DNA of 64,000 nt from Chlorella sorokiniana (taxonomy: Eukaryota > Chlorophyta > Trebouxiophyceae > Chlorellales > Chlorellaceae). How positions within the stretch are numbered: position 1 is the stretch's first letter; each line of letters starts with the position of its first letter. Positions 34,061 to 46,101 of the stretch are shown piece by piece. Where the stretch lies: the NCBI GenBank assembly GCA_025917655.1, contig CP084613.1, positions 4,404,001 through 4,468,000 of the forward strand, in the 5' to 3' direction. The notes beneath the pieces are model-generated. The model had not been told where the DNA came from. It did not search any database and saw only the letters and a program-made list of their open reading frames with translations. The position numbers and the translations under genes are program-made.

Positions 34061-35248
34061 TCAGCAGCCGCCCAGCATGCACAGCAAGCTGCCCGCCTTG
34101 TCCGCCAGCCGCTGCATGGCGGCGGCGATGCTGGCGCCCGGGTCGGCTGCGGGGCTGCTGGGCGCGTCGCCGGCCATGACGGCGCGCACCCAGTCCAGGT
34201 GCCCGGCGGCGGTGAGGCGCAGGTAGAAGCCGTAGGGCGCGGTGCAGTCGCTGGGCCCCCAGGAGGTGAGGCCCACCAGCACGTCGCCGCTCTGGCTGGG
34301 CAGCACGACGGGGCCGCCCGAGTCGCCGTTGCACGTGTAGCCGCTGCTGCCGCCGGCGCAGAAGTCGTCGGCGGCCGGGCTGCGGGCAGCTGCCGTCGGC
34401 AAACACCTCCAGGTCTGTGTAGCGCAGCGTCTTAGCGTTGCCGCCCGTGTCGTCCTTGCCGTAGCCGGCCGCCCACACGGTGTCCCCCGCCGCGGGCAGC
34501 GGCGGCAGCGGCCCCGTCGGCAGCTGCACCAGCGGCGCGTCGGACGGCTCTGCCAGCTGCACCATGCCGATGTCGTTGGAGGGGGCGGTGCGGGGGCCCC
34601 GCATGTCGGCAAAGCCCTGCCGCACGTGCACCGCGGCCACGTTGTGCCACGTGCCGCGCAGCCAGACGGAGAGGTTGGGCGGCGCCACCGACTCGCCGCC
34701 CTCGCTCAGGCAGTGCGCCGCGGTCAGCACCCAGGTGGGGGCCACCAGGGAGCCGGTGCAGATGGAGGTGCTGTTCTCCTTCTGCCACACGAGGAAGGCG
34801 GCATAGGGGAAGAGCTCGTTGTTGGGGTCGGCCTCGCCGTCGATGATACGCGTTGACATGCCGGCGTCGCCCGACACGTCGTTGCCGCCGCTGGCCTCGC
34901 TGCCGGTCGGCGCAGGAACGGAGTGCACGGCGCCGTCGGCGGGGCGCCCAGCAGGGGGAGGGGGGGCGGGGGAGGAGCCCAGCGCGCCCGGCGGCAGCTC
35001 AAACGCGGCGGGCAGCTGCAGCGGGACACGGCGACCTGCGGCAGTGAAGGAGGGACGTGGGGGTGGGGGTTGTTGGAAATATTATCATGTTGTGGTGGGG
35101 AGAAGGGACAGGCTGAAAACACAGGAGGCGCTGGCAGCCTTGCACAGGGAGCGGCGGGCGGCGGGCAGCGGGGACAGGGCTCACCAAGCGTGCTGGGCAC
35201 GGCGGCGCCGACGATTAGGGCCAGGAGCATGATGTGTGCTATGCGCAT
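34061..35248 (-). CDS. Secreted trypsin-like (S1) serine protease, copy 1
   Basis: Two exons, 35248-35185 and 35035-34061, splice in phase. Exon 1 is a signal peptide (MRIAHIMLLALIVGAAVPST). A Pro-rich spacer and candidate activation region (STRIIDGEADPNNELFPYAA) come next. The triad is visible: His in LTAAHC, Asp in SNDIGMVQL, Ser in CNGDSGGPV. Conserved cysteines support disulfides and secretion. It ends SLLCMLGGC. One surplus C near 34380 breaks the frame between FADGSC and PAADDFCAGG. It is closely related to the protease at 38918-40485 (IIDGEADP versus IIQGDSDP; CTGSLVAPTWVLTAAHC versus CTGSLIAPTWVLTAAHC). The substrate is unknown. Confidence 0.9.
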
Positions 35249-36427
35249 GGCTGCTGCTTCCGGTCGGCTGTAAGAACAAAGGATGCTGAGCAAGGGAGGG
35301 CTGCGAGGCTAGAGTGTGTTTGATGATGATTTGAGCGGGCACTGGAGGATCACTGGCAAGCAAACGATGTTTTAAGCGTGCTACTGGAGGCCAAACATCG
35401 GGCTTTAATGGTGCAAGGGGACCTGCCTTGCAGCTTCCCCGAGGGCAGCCACCTTCCGACTGGCGCCAGGCCTCTTGTCCGCGTGCATGGGTACGTCCCT
35501 AATGACGGCATGCATGTTTGGAGAGGCCAGGAAGATCGGCCGCCGGCAAGTGCCGCGCCGGGCGGGTCCATGGCTCCCGTCGCAGTGCACAAGCGGCACT
35601 CATTTCCCCCTGGTGCCAGTGCTGGAAGATGCCGAGCTGAAGCATGCCAGCAAGCTGTTTGTGGATAGTTGAAAAATCAAGACGGAATGTGAAGTTTAGA
35701 TGAATGTGAAATGGATCAACCTGATCTCAAGACGGTTCGTGCTGCAATGCGCCGCCGCCGTGCTTGCCGTTAAGGCATCATGAAGTTCACGATACATGTC
35801 GCCTCAGTTGTTCCGACCAAACCATGCTGAGCCTGTGTCGTTAGCACTGAATCGGCTACGTATAGCAGCGTGCAGACGGCGTACACATGGTGACTGCGGC
35901 TGCTTGTCATGCTCAAGTGCCAGTGAATGACAGGAGGCAAACAGCCTTTCTGATGCGCTCCATGGCAGCGCAGGGAAGCCATTGCATGCAACATCCAAGC
36001 CGATACATGGTGCAGGCTGACGACACTGTCTGGCTTGAAATTGGCAAGCCACCTGCATCATCACATGACTTGCAAGCAATCGCCCCGTCGTCGCCGCCGC
36101 CACAGCTGTTGCCCCAGAAAGCTGCCGGGGCGACTGCTTGATTATTAACGATCGATTTTGCGTGCATCAGTTAGCCGAACCGCGTGGCACACCCCAAACG
36201 AGGCAGAGCAGCAACACAAGATTGGCAAGAGTCTTCGAGTTGGTCAAAAGCCTGCCTGAGTGCTGCATGCGCACTCATGCAGCGGCAGCGCTCCGGGAAC
36301 GAGCAAGTTATCAATGCAGGTGTCAAACAAGGGAAGGCCGGCCAGCGAGGCGTCCAGGGTAGAAGGCCTCCCTGAAACTCAGGCGGCGAGCCTCCGCAGG
36401 CCTCTTTGGTCGGTGGGCTTGGGAGCA
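35249..36427. other. Intergenic region between divergent protease 1 and RPL26
   Basis: About 1.2 kb, visibly less GC-rich than the genes. It should contain both promoters. Open frames on both strands (such as 35378-35668) lack recognisable motifs, and no further gene is supported. Confidence 0.45.
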
Positions 36428-37922
36428 ATGAAGTTCAGCTCTACCGTCAGCAGCTCGCGGCGGAAGTGCCGCAAGGTCGGTGGCCATGCGGCAGTGTGGA
36501 GCCATGCGTCCCGATGGCCAGACATGCAGTCAGCGGGCAACTATTCGTCTGTTGCTGAGGGCCTTGCAGCCTTCAGAGTCGCCCCGCGCCCATGTGCTCA
36601 CCGTGGCAACGCTGTTTTTGTGTTGCAGGCGCACTTCACGGCGCCTTCCAGCCTCCGGCGGAAGCTGATGAGCGCTCCGCTGTCCGCTGAGCTGCGCAAC
36701 AAATACGGAGTGAGCGGCAATGGCCAGCGGGGCAGCCCACACCTCCGTGCAGCCCGGGAAGCGTGCAGCATTGGCTTGAAAGCCTCCAGCACACCCGACC
36801 TCGGCGCATCTTGCCCCGGCGCCCATGCTGCACGGCCAGGAGGGCCGCCGCCTGCTTCGCCGCCCGCGTGCTCACCCGCTGCTGCGGCCCCCGCTGCAGG
36901 TGCGCTCCGTGCCCATCCGCAAGGACGATGAGGTGACCGTCGTGCGCGGCAACTTCAAGGGCCGCGAGGGCAAGGTGATCCAGGTGTACCGCAAGAAGTG
37001 GGTCATCCACATCGAGCGCATCTCCCGCGAGAAGGTCAACGGTGAGCAGCTGCTGCTGTGCGCGCGCGGCGCCGCCGCAGCAGCTTGCAAGCAGGGGGAT
37101 TCAAACAGTTTGGTACAGCCCGGGAATGCCTGGGCTCTGCTGCCAGAGGGAGGCTGCAAGCGGGCAGCGTCCCGTCAACAGCCAGCCAGCACGCTCGTCC
37201 GAGCCTCGCGTGGCGCTGCAGCTGGCGTGCAGAACAGCAGGGCAGCAGCAAATCGAAGCACTGTGGCATGCTGCTGGAACCGCCAGCTAACAGTTGCACA
37301 GCGGTCGGCGGCACCACGGGCTGCAGCGCGGCGCGTTTGGCTTGCCTGCGGCTAAGGCCAGCACTCCCAGTGAGGAGGATGGTGCCGGGTGACACCGACC
37401 GCAAGCTGCAGCGTGCATTGCAGATTGGGGGCTTGCAGAGGGTCAGCAGGCGATCTGGACGCTGGGGCCACAGCTGTCGCGCTCCTGGCTCTGGACAGCA
37501 CTCTGCTGCGCCTTAGTCGATGACGCCCTTGAGCCAGCCAGCAGCCAGAATGGCAGGCATGCCGCCGAGGCAGCAGGACTCAGCAGCAGGGCAGCTATAC
37601 CGTGCGCAGGCTGGATGCGCAGCCTGGCCCAGGCTACAACCCCGCTGTTCCGTCCTGGGCGTCGCTCGCTCCCTCATCCCACTTCCACCGCCCACCCCGC
37701 CTCAATCGGATCACTCCTTTGTGCTCCCCTCAACCCCCCACCCCCCCGCCCCCAGGCGCCACCGTGAACGTGGGCGTCGACCCCTCCAAGGTGGTGGTCA
37801 CCAAGCTGAAGCTGGACAAGGACCGCAAGGCGCTGCTGGAGCGCAAGCGCGCGGGCAAGGGCGTCGCCGACAAGGGCAAGTTCACCGAGGCGGAGGTGGC
37901 GGCCATGGAGAACGTGGAGTGA
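36428..37922 (+). CDS. RPL26: Ribosomal protein L26 (uL24), cytosolic
   Basis: Large-subunit ribosomal protein near the exit tunnel. Exons 36428-36475, 36629-36709, 36900-37041 and 37756-37922 all join in phase with GT-AG borders and need no correction. Protein order: [60 protein letters not shown] (KOW motif), [40 protein letters not shown] and [10 protein letters not shown]. Length is close to the eukaryotic norm of about 140 residues. The long last intron (714 bases) is Ser/Pro-coding-looking only by chance. Confidence 0.97.
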
Positions 37923-38917
37923 GCGCCCTTCCTTCTGTTTTCTTTTCTTTCCTTTTTCTTTGAAGGTTCTTTCTGGGTGCCGACAGTTGCGCACCCGCAG
38001 AGCTGCTGCTGCTGCTGGGATGGGCTGCGCTGCAGCCGGGGCCGTCTGCGGCAGGAGTGGGCCGCTGGTGCTTCCTGGCTGGCTCGTCAGCTTGGGCGGG
38101 GATGCCTCCTTGGCAGGCAGCCGGTGGCCGCGGCTGGCGTGCAACAGGGGAACAGTGAGGGGACTGGCTGGGCGCACGCCATGCCGCGGCTGACTTGCAA
38201 CCGCTGTGCCCGCTCCCCTGTGCAGTTGAGCGCCTGGCTCCCCAACCCCAGCAGCATTTGCAGCAGCAGCTTCCCGCCGTGGGGCGCGCGCTCCGTGTCA
38301 GTGCGATACTGGCAACCGCCCCTGGCTCCCAGGCCAACCAGCACCCACACACGGCCTAACACCCAGCAGCGCTGCGCAGGCGGTCGGGGGAGTGCAGGCA
38401 CGCTCCCTGCCGCTGCCGGCGCAGCATCGCTACAGCCGGCCTGCCACAGCTTCGGGTGTTCCTTGCGTGCCATCCTCCTTTCCCACCCTTGGCGTGTGCG
38501 GCTTGGCTGTGTAACTTAGCCTTTCAATCAGTGGAATCCAGTCGAATCTGTGCGGCATGCAGCCCTTCGTGCCATTCACGCTCACTGCTGCGCTCATGCT
38601 TGCGTACACAGGACAGAGGCAGGCACGGCTGCGGCTGTTCGCCGGGGAATGTCTGTATATGCCTCAATCGATCCTTAATTACAACAAACGCGGCAACATT
38701 ACGCTGTTCCAGCACCTGCTGCACAGCTCCCGACCGGTGGCCACACGGCGAAATCTCCCGGCATAAAATGCAGCCTCAATTGTGTTTTGCACAATCACTT
38801 GTTTGTTCGATACTCAATTGACAGGTGCCCCGAGGCATAGAGCCCTCCGACCGCACCAAGTCCCCCACCCCGCATCGCTTACGGTCGGCTACTCCCAACA
38901 CGGCGTCTGCCAGATAT
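37923..38917. other. RPL26 3' region and protease 2 upstream region
   Basis: No gene recognised. TGTAA at 38510-38514 may be the RPL26 poly(A) signal, though it is far (588 bases) from the stop. Upstream of protease 2 there is an in-frame ATG at 38825, but the ATG at 38918 starts directly at a signal peptide and is preferred. Confidence 0.45.
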
Positions 38918-40485
38918 ATGCGCCCATCGACATTGATTGTGCTTGCGCTTGTGGCAAGCACAGCATTCCATGCCGCCGCAGCAGGTGGGCACACCCGAGC
39001 CGCCTTCGCTGCGCAGCTTGCTTGCCCCGCGGCGCCCGCGAGTCCCACTGCCAACTCACGTATCCAGCCCCTGCTGCAGGCGGCCCGCCTCTCCATGGCC
39101 GGCGCGCCCTGAAGTCCGGGACGGCTGGGTCGTCCCCTGCTCCAAGCGCGGCCTTCAGCCTGCCCGCCGGCGCCACGCAACGCGCGGCCTCGCCGCTGCT
39201 CGGGGCTCCCCCCCGTGCGCGGCTGGGTGGCGGCGCCCGCAGCCAACGCCAGCGACAGCGCGGCAGATGCTTCCGACGGAAATACAACGCTGACTCCACG
39301 CATCATCCAAGGCGACTCCGACCCGTACCTCGACTACTTTCCGTATGCCGCCTACCTCGAGTGGTCCAGCGCCGACGGCGTCGGGCGCCTGCACCGGCTC
39401 GCTCATCGCCCCCACCTGGGTCCTCACCGCGGCGCACTGCGTGTCTGTCGGCGGCTACGCCGCCAACCCGTCGGATGTGGCGGTGCGGGTGGGGGCTACT
39501 GGCACGACGTCTCCGGAGTGTATGTCAGCACGGGCTACCTGGACATGGAGGGTGAGCCCATGGGCCGTGCTGACTCAACGCCGCCCGCTACCGCCCTTTG
39601 GGGTTCCGCCTGTGGTTAGCGCTGGGTTTCCCGCCTTGCCCTGCCCCCTGCCCTTCAGAATGAGTTGCTCCGTGGCCGTCAGCGCAGCGCGTGCTTGCTG
39701 CTTGCCGACGCACGTGCCGATCAACGCTTGCTCAGCAGCCCTCCACCGCCCCCTCCACCCCTCCTTCACAGGGTCGCCGACTGATCCCAGCTACGACCTG
39801 GCTCTGGTGGAGCTCTCGGCGGCCTCCTCAGCCCCCACAGTCATGCTGCCCGACGGCGCCGCCCCCAGTCGGCACCACCGTGTGGGCCGCTGGCTACGGC
39901 ATCGACGACTCTGGGCAGCCCAGCCCCGACCTGCTGAAGTACACCAGCCTGACTGTGTTTGAGGACTGGGAGTGCCCCACGGTGAGCTGCAGGGGGAATG
40001 GAGGCAACAGTCCCGCTGTGGGGGCTTGTGTGGTGCCGCCACAACCCCGGCCCGTCTCCTTTCAGCACCCGCGTGTGCAGCTTCAAACCCTCAGCCGTGG
40101 GAGCGCGGCCCGGTCGCTTGGGCGGTGCAGCTCTCTGAACCCTTCCAGCAACTGCCTGCCGGGCCTGCAGGCTTTCGCCGACGACTTCTGCGCCGGCGGC
40201 ACCGACGGCTACACGTGCAACGGCGACTCGGGCGGCCCCGTTGTGGTGGCCACCGAGAGCGGCGACGTGCTGGTGGGCCTCACCTCCTTCGGCCCGGACG
40301 ACTGCACCTCGCCGCACAGCTACTACCTGCGCGTGTCTGACCACATGGACCTCATCACCGCCTGGGTCAACGGCGACGGCCAGTCCGGCGGCGGCGACAG
40401 CGGCGGCGGCGACAGCGGCGGCGACAGCGGCGGCAGCTGGGGCGACCTGATCGGCAACCTCTTCTGCAATCTGGGCTTGTGCTGA
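38918..40485 (+). CDS. Secreted trypsin-like (S1) serine protease, copy 2
   Basis: Exons 38918-38984, 39080-39551, 39772-39981 and 40171-40485. Exon 1 is a signal peptide (MRPSTLIVLALVASTAFHAA). A Ser/Ala-rich propeptide-like region ends at TPRIIQGDSDPYLDYFPYAA. The triad is His in LTAAHC, Asp in PSYDLALVEL and Ser in CNGDSGGPV. The gene has two more introns than copy 1 but the same layout and a similar tail (LFCNLGLC, after a Gly/Asp/Ser repeat). Frame corrections are needed near 39208 (C run), 39381 (G run), 39493 (G run) and 39865 (C run). With four breaks a pseudogene is conceivable, but every domain residue is intact. Confidence 0.85.
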
Positions 40486-41130
40486 GCTGCGCGCGATCGG
40501 CTCCTCCATGCTGCTTCTGTGTGCCCTCCGTATTCCCCACTTTCCTGTTGCTCCATTGACAGAGTAATCTGGTTGGGAGACCGCTGTCTGACCATCCAGT
40601 TGTCCCTTGCCCAATACCGGCCTGCGTTGACAGTTTTCAAGGTCACTTATTCCTTATCCCTAATTTGATCACCAATTTTTCTGAGTAATGTTTCGTTGTA
40701 ATTACGTCCTGGCAGTCTTGATTGAGGAAAACACGGTTGCCAACAGGCGTCGACGGGGCGGGCGGCTGGGGATGTGGTGCAGGAAGCCCGCATCACTCCC
40801 ATCGCCGAATTTCATTGGCACATTGTACTTTTTGTCACTACTTACAGTGCTCGTAATAAAAGAGGTGCGGCAGGTGAGCAGCGGCCGGTAACGGGAGTCT
40901 TACTCGCCGCAGTATGTGGCACTCAACCGGACATTCTGCTTGATTCGGGAGCTTCAACACGGAGACAACCGATCCTCGGTGTACCGTCAGCCCTGGCGCG
41001 GCGCCACACCCGCCGCTGCCGCTCGCCGCTAGCTGCCTCACCTGCCTCAGCCCCCTGCACGCGCCGGTTTGCAGGGCATTTGGAGGCCTCCGATCCACCC
41101 ATCCAGCGAAGAAAGGCGGCGGCAGCGGAC
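40486..41130. other. Intergenic region, protease 2 to ABC1 kinase
   Basis: 645 bases in tandem orientation, holding the 3' UTR of the protease and the promoter of the kinase. AT-richer around 40620-40860. No further feature is supported. Confidence 0.4.
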
Positions 41131-44100
41131 ATGGCTGCTAAGGATCCGCAAGGCGGCCGCGCGCTTGAGAGCCTGGCGCGCACGGCAGAGTTCTGGGCTC
41201 GGGCGGTGACCATCTATGCGGGGTACAAGGCGTGCCAGGCGCACGCGCTGGCGCTGCGCGCGCTGGGCTGGAGCGAGGAGCGGCTGCGGGAGGAGCACTG
41301 GGCGCGGCAGCACACCAAGGCCGCGCAGCAACTCTACTCGCTGTGCGTCGACCTGCGTGGCTTCTACCTGAAGGTGGGTGGGCGGCGGCGGCGTGAGGGC
41401 GGCAGGTGGTGGCAGCAGCAGCAGCTGCGGGGGACCGGAGATACATCAGCAGGATGGCAGCCAGCCAGCAGGCAGGAGCGCGGCGCAAGCGCAGCGGTCG
41501 GCTTGCAAATAGGCAGGCTGGCTGGATGCCATTCTATCAGCCGCCCTGCTGGTATGCAAGTTGGGCAGCACACCCGCCTGCCCAGAGTGAAGGCCTGGCC
41601 CCCAGCGACCCAAACTGCCGGGTGCGCCGCCCCCAACCTCCCACCGCGCCGTCACTGTCGCCGCAGACGGGGCAGTTCATCGGCGCCCGCGGCGACTTTG
41701 TGCCGGAACCCATCTGCCGCAAGCTGTCGCTGCTGCACGACCAGGTGGGGCCCCCTACAGCAGTTTGCCGCATGAAAGAAGCAGATGAAGGTTGTGTTTG
41801 TCAGTTTCAAACTGTGCTCACACATGAGCCGGTGCCGGGGCTGCGACTAAGTGAACCCTGCGCAAGCGGTTGAACTGGTCATGCAGCTTCCCCTTTCCCT
41901 CATCTCTCCCCAGCAGCGCCGTGTGTCTCATGTCTTGTGCCGGGGCCTGCCCCCGCCGCCACCCTGCCGCTCTGCGGCCACTGCCACCGGGCAAGCCTCT
42001 GATCTGGCCCTGGAGGGTTCGGGCGGCGGGAATGCGGGTCACGCCCCTGCAAAACAATCCTGCTAACACACGCACACGCACGCTCACACACACTCTGCAG
42101 GTGCCTCCCATGCCGGCGCAGCAGGCGCGGCAGGTAATCGAGCAGGAGCTGGGCGTGCCGCTGGAGGCTGTGTTTGAGTGGATCGAGCTGGATGAGCCGC
42201 TGGGCTCGGCATCCATCAGCCAGGTGGGAGGTGCTGGTGCCGCCCACTGCGGGTGGCACGTGTGTGTGCGCCGCCTGCTGCTGCCATCCATGGCCGGCCC
42301 TCGTCGGGCTGGCAGTAGCACCAATCCTCCCTTTGCCTTGGTCCCCTCGTTCGCTGGCCCTCTGTTCCTACTACTGCCGTACCACTCATACCCACACACA
42401 CACACACCTATTCGCACACCGCCTCGTTCTCCTCTGCATCCACGCTCTGACACATGCGCATACCACCATGTCTCCCCTTTTCAGGTCCACAAAGCCAAGC
42501 TGCGCTGCCCGGGCAAGGGCCGGCGGCGGGGCGGGCCCTTCCTGCGGCCGGTGTGGGACGCCCTGCGGGGGGGCTACACGCCAGACATTGCTCCTGGCAG
42601 GTGGGGCAAGTGTGTTTGTGTTGGATGGGCGGGGGTGAGATGGCATGTGTGGGTGGAGTGGGAGGGGGGCTGTGGGGGCTTGAAGAATAGCAAAGGAGGG
42701 GCTGCTGGAGCTGCCTCTGCCGCCAATGCTCCAGCTTGGACATGCCAGGCGGAAAGGTCTGGCATGCAGAGCATGCCTAGCATGTCTAGTTGGCCAGCAC
42801 AGCAGGCTGACGTGGCCGTGGGTGGCCCCGGGCACCCTGACCGCCGGCTGACAGGCTGCTGCTCCGCTGTCGACTGCCCTGCCGCGCAGCCCCCGCTGGA
42901 CATGCAACTGGCGTGCGAGAAGGGGCCCAAAAGCGGCATCGTAGCAGTGAAGGTGCGCTCAGGCAGGGTAGGGGCCAGGCTGGCGGTTGCAGTTCCGCTT
43001 GTGTTCCGCTCCAGGATGCCACGATGACAAACAACATGCACCACGACAAGTTTGTACCGCTTTTGCGTCTCTGTATGGTACCGCAGGTGCAGTACCCCGA
43101 TGCCCTGCCCACCATGTCCCTGGACCTCTCCAACATCCGGCTGGCGGCTGCCTTCCTTTCCAAGACGGAAATCAAGTTTGACCTGGTGTCTGCCGTGGAT
43201 GAGCTTGCAGCGCAGGTGAGTGGGTGGCTGGCTGGCTGTTGACGGGTCAGCAAGGGAGCGGCGCCAACAAGGCCTTGCACAGCAGCGATGGGTTTGCACG
43301 TCTTCACTCAAACGCGCCGCACCTGCCCACTGCCGCGCTCACCTCCCCAGTGGTGCCCCCCGCCCTCTCCCTGACCTCAGATCCGGCTCGAGTTTGACTT
43401 CCGGAGAGAGGCTCGCATCATGGATGCCGTGGCCCGCCAGTTTCAGGCACGGCACGCCTTGCATGCTGTGCCGCCGCTTTCTCCCAGCACCCCTGCTGCC
43501 ACCCCGCACAGCAGCTGCCCACCTGTTTTGGGGGAAGGGTGTTGCTCACACCTGCTTTTGGGGGTGTTGCTCGCTAGCAGATGCAGAAGCACAGCTGCCA
43601 AGGCAGGCCCCCGCAGCTCACCCAACCCCAAATCCCAAGGCAATCACACCATCCAGACCCCATTGCACCCACCACATTTGCAACACCGCACACTGCATCC
43701 TCGACCCCTGTGCATCCGCCTTCACACTCATACGCCCACCACACCACCGCCACAAAACGCCGCGCGGCCACCACCACCCCGCCCGCAGAAGCTGAACCAC
43801 CGCATTGAGGTGCCGCGCAGCGTGCCCGGCATGGTCACCGGCCGGCTGCTGGTGATGGACTTCCTGGATGGGGTGCCCATCACCCGCCTGGAGCGACACA
43901 CCGCCAAGTGAGCAGGGGGAGGGGTTTGGGCTTGCGACGCCCGCGGTGCGGGCAGGGCTGCCTGGCTGCAGCCCGCCGCGGGCCCGCGCCGGGAGTCTGC
44001 GTCTTTGCGTGCCTGCCCCCCGCGCCCCCGCCGCCTTTCTCGCCGATCACGCGCGCACACACACCCCACTTTCTCCCCCCACCATCCTACCCACACCGCT

Positions 44101-45606
44101 TCCTCCCCACCGCGTCCGTACATAACCCACCCACCCACCACCCCCTCCCTGCCCTGCCATGTCTGCAGCCTGTCAGAAGCCACCAAGCGCATGGCCGCCA
44201 AGCGCATCCTCAGCCGGGTCTCTGAGGCGTACGGCCGCATGCTGCTGCTGGACGGCCTGTTCCAGGCGGACGGCCACCCCGGAAATATACTGGTCATGAA
44301 GGGGGCAAGGTGGGTGGGATTTGGGGGAGGCGGGGGGTTGTGGTGGTGGGGGGGGCGCGTGCGAGTGCGTATTTGAATGGGTATGGGCGGTGCTTGGTGC
44401 TAGCATGTGAGGCATTGTCCAATGCACGCTTTCGATGCGTTTGCCTGCCCGTTGGCTGCCTGCACTGCAGATTGGGCTCATCGACTACGGACAGGTGACT
44501 GGGCTCTGCCCCAAATCCCCGCCTGCCAGCTGACATGCCCTTTTGCTGCGCTGCGCTGCTTCAGCGCGCCGCCTCAGCGCCTAGCTTGCTGCTGCCCGCT
44601 GGAGCAACCCCTTGGCCTGCTTCCCACAGCCTTGGACAGCCCCTGTCTCCTTCACTTTTCCCTTTGAGTTTTCATGTTTTGTTAATTTGTCCCTGTTGCC
44701 TGTCTGCCCGTTTCCCGCAGAGCAAGCGCCTTCCGGACGCCTACCGTGCCGCCTTTGCGCAGCTGGTGCTGGCGATGGACAAGGGCGACGAGGGCGCCAT
44801 CGCGCGCTCCCTCTCCAGCCTGGGGGTGGTGACGGAGCGGGAGGAGGCGCCGCTACAGGCGCGCCTGGCCTACAGCATGTTTGACACGCGCGGCAGGTGC
44901 GGCACGGTGCTCGTGCGTACTTCGATGTGGGGGCGGGGGGGCGGGGGCAAGGGGGAGGAAGGGTGGGGGGGGGACACCAGCAGCTCAGCGGGAGCTTAAC
45001 GGCAGCGCGCGGCGCGGTTCCCGCGTGCGGGGCAGCGGCAGTGGGGGCTTGAGGCGCCTGTGGGCATGGCTGGCAGCGCACTGTGGCAGGCAGCCTGTGC
45101 CTGCTTGCCTTCCGGGCTTCAAATCGCGCCGTGGCTGATTCCATTCACCTGCCAGCCGGCACCGCCCCAACCCGCCCTCCTGCTCTCTGGGTGACCCTTG
45201 CAGGGTGGACCCTTTCCACCCGACTCCCCATCAAGAAAATGGGCATCCAAAAGTTCCCGCCAGACATGTTCTTCGTGCTGAGGGTGGTACAGGTGGGCGC
45301 CTTTCTGCGGCCGCTTGCATGGGAGCAAGGCAGGGACGAGCATTCCCATGCCTGCCAGCGTGCATGTGCAGTCAGCGCATGCGCACATTCCTGCGGCTGC
45401 AGCCCGCGCCTTGATGTCCATCCTGCTCCCCCACTCACTGCTGCTGACCTGCACCGCAGCTGCTGCGTGGGCTGAAGACGGGGATGAAGGTGCCCGAGTT
45501 CTCGGCGGCGGAGCAGTGGCGGCCATACGCGCGGGAAGCTGCCAAGCAGCTGAAGGGAGTGGCGCTACCTGCGTCGCTCAGCGCACACGTCTACGCCCTC
45601 CAGTGA
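41131..45606 (+). CDS. ABC1/ADCK (UbiB) family atypical kinase
   Basis: Atypical protein-kinase-like ATPase; plant members act in plastid or mitochondrial prenyl-lipid metabolism. Thirteen exons: 41131-41373, 41667-41744, 42101-42223, 42485-42600, 42890-42952, 43087-43215, 43381-43446, 43789-43907, 44169-44309, 44471-44494, 44721-44896, 45204-45292 and 45460-45606. Landmarks: FYLKTGQFIGARGDFVPEPI (KxGQ motif), EPLGSASISQVHKAKL (Ala-rich loop), GIVAVKVQYP (ATP lysine), EFDFRREARIMD, LFQADGHPGNIL (catalytic loop) and IGLIDYGQSK (metal-binding DYG). It looks like the plant ATH9-type members, from memory. Indels are needed in exons 4, 9 (G run, 44301) and 12 (C run, 45224). The intron after 43446 seems GC-AG. 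No clear transit peptide. Confidence 0.93.
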
Positions 45607-46101
45607 GCCCGGCGAGGCGCAGGCAGGGCTTGCCATGGTTGCCAGCCAGTGGTGCAGCGAGGCCGTCTGGTGGGCAGCGCTGCTGCGTGATGGATGGCGG
45701 ACGCTGGCGATGGCTGCCCTTCGTAGGCAGGCTCTGGTGATTATGGAACAATCTGCTCACGCTAATCACCTCGCTGTTAGCACACTTCAGTTTCGCTGGT
45801 CGATGGGGAGGGGGCTGCAGTTGGTCCTTCCTTCAATGCCCTCCTGCATTCACCATTGCGCTGTGATGGTACTATTGTATTGCTGGCCTTGCACTTGCCA
45901 TGATCTTCCCTATTTCATCAAGCTGTCCAGCTGCAACAAGAGCTCACACGCAACATCGCTACAAGACACAGGCAGCCGGGCGGGCGGTTGTGCCGCTTGC
46001 TTGGCACCCAGTCATCCTTGTACACACCGTGCAGGTGCATCGGGCTGCTATCAGTTGATGATCCTGTGCTACCAAACGCTGAGCAGCATCGAGAGCGCCA
46101 G
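45607..46101. other. Intergenic region, ABC1 kinase to SAP-like gene
   Basis: 495 bases, partly AT-richer. Some of the distal part may be an upstream exon of the next gene, because the reading frame stays open back to 45988. Confidence 0.4.

Noticed and set aside
34061-40485. Calling the frame-broken genes pseudogenes
   Set aside because: Catalytic residues and splice sites are intact and breaks sit at homopolymers; the same defect hits essential genes such as UFD1 and GCN5.
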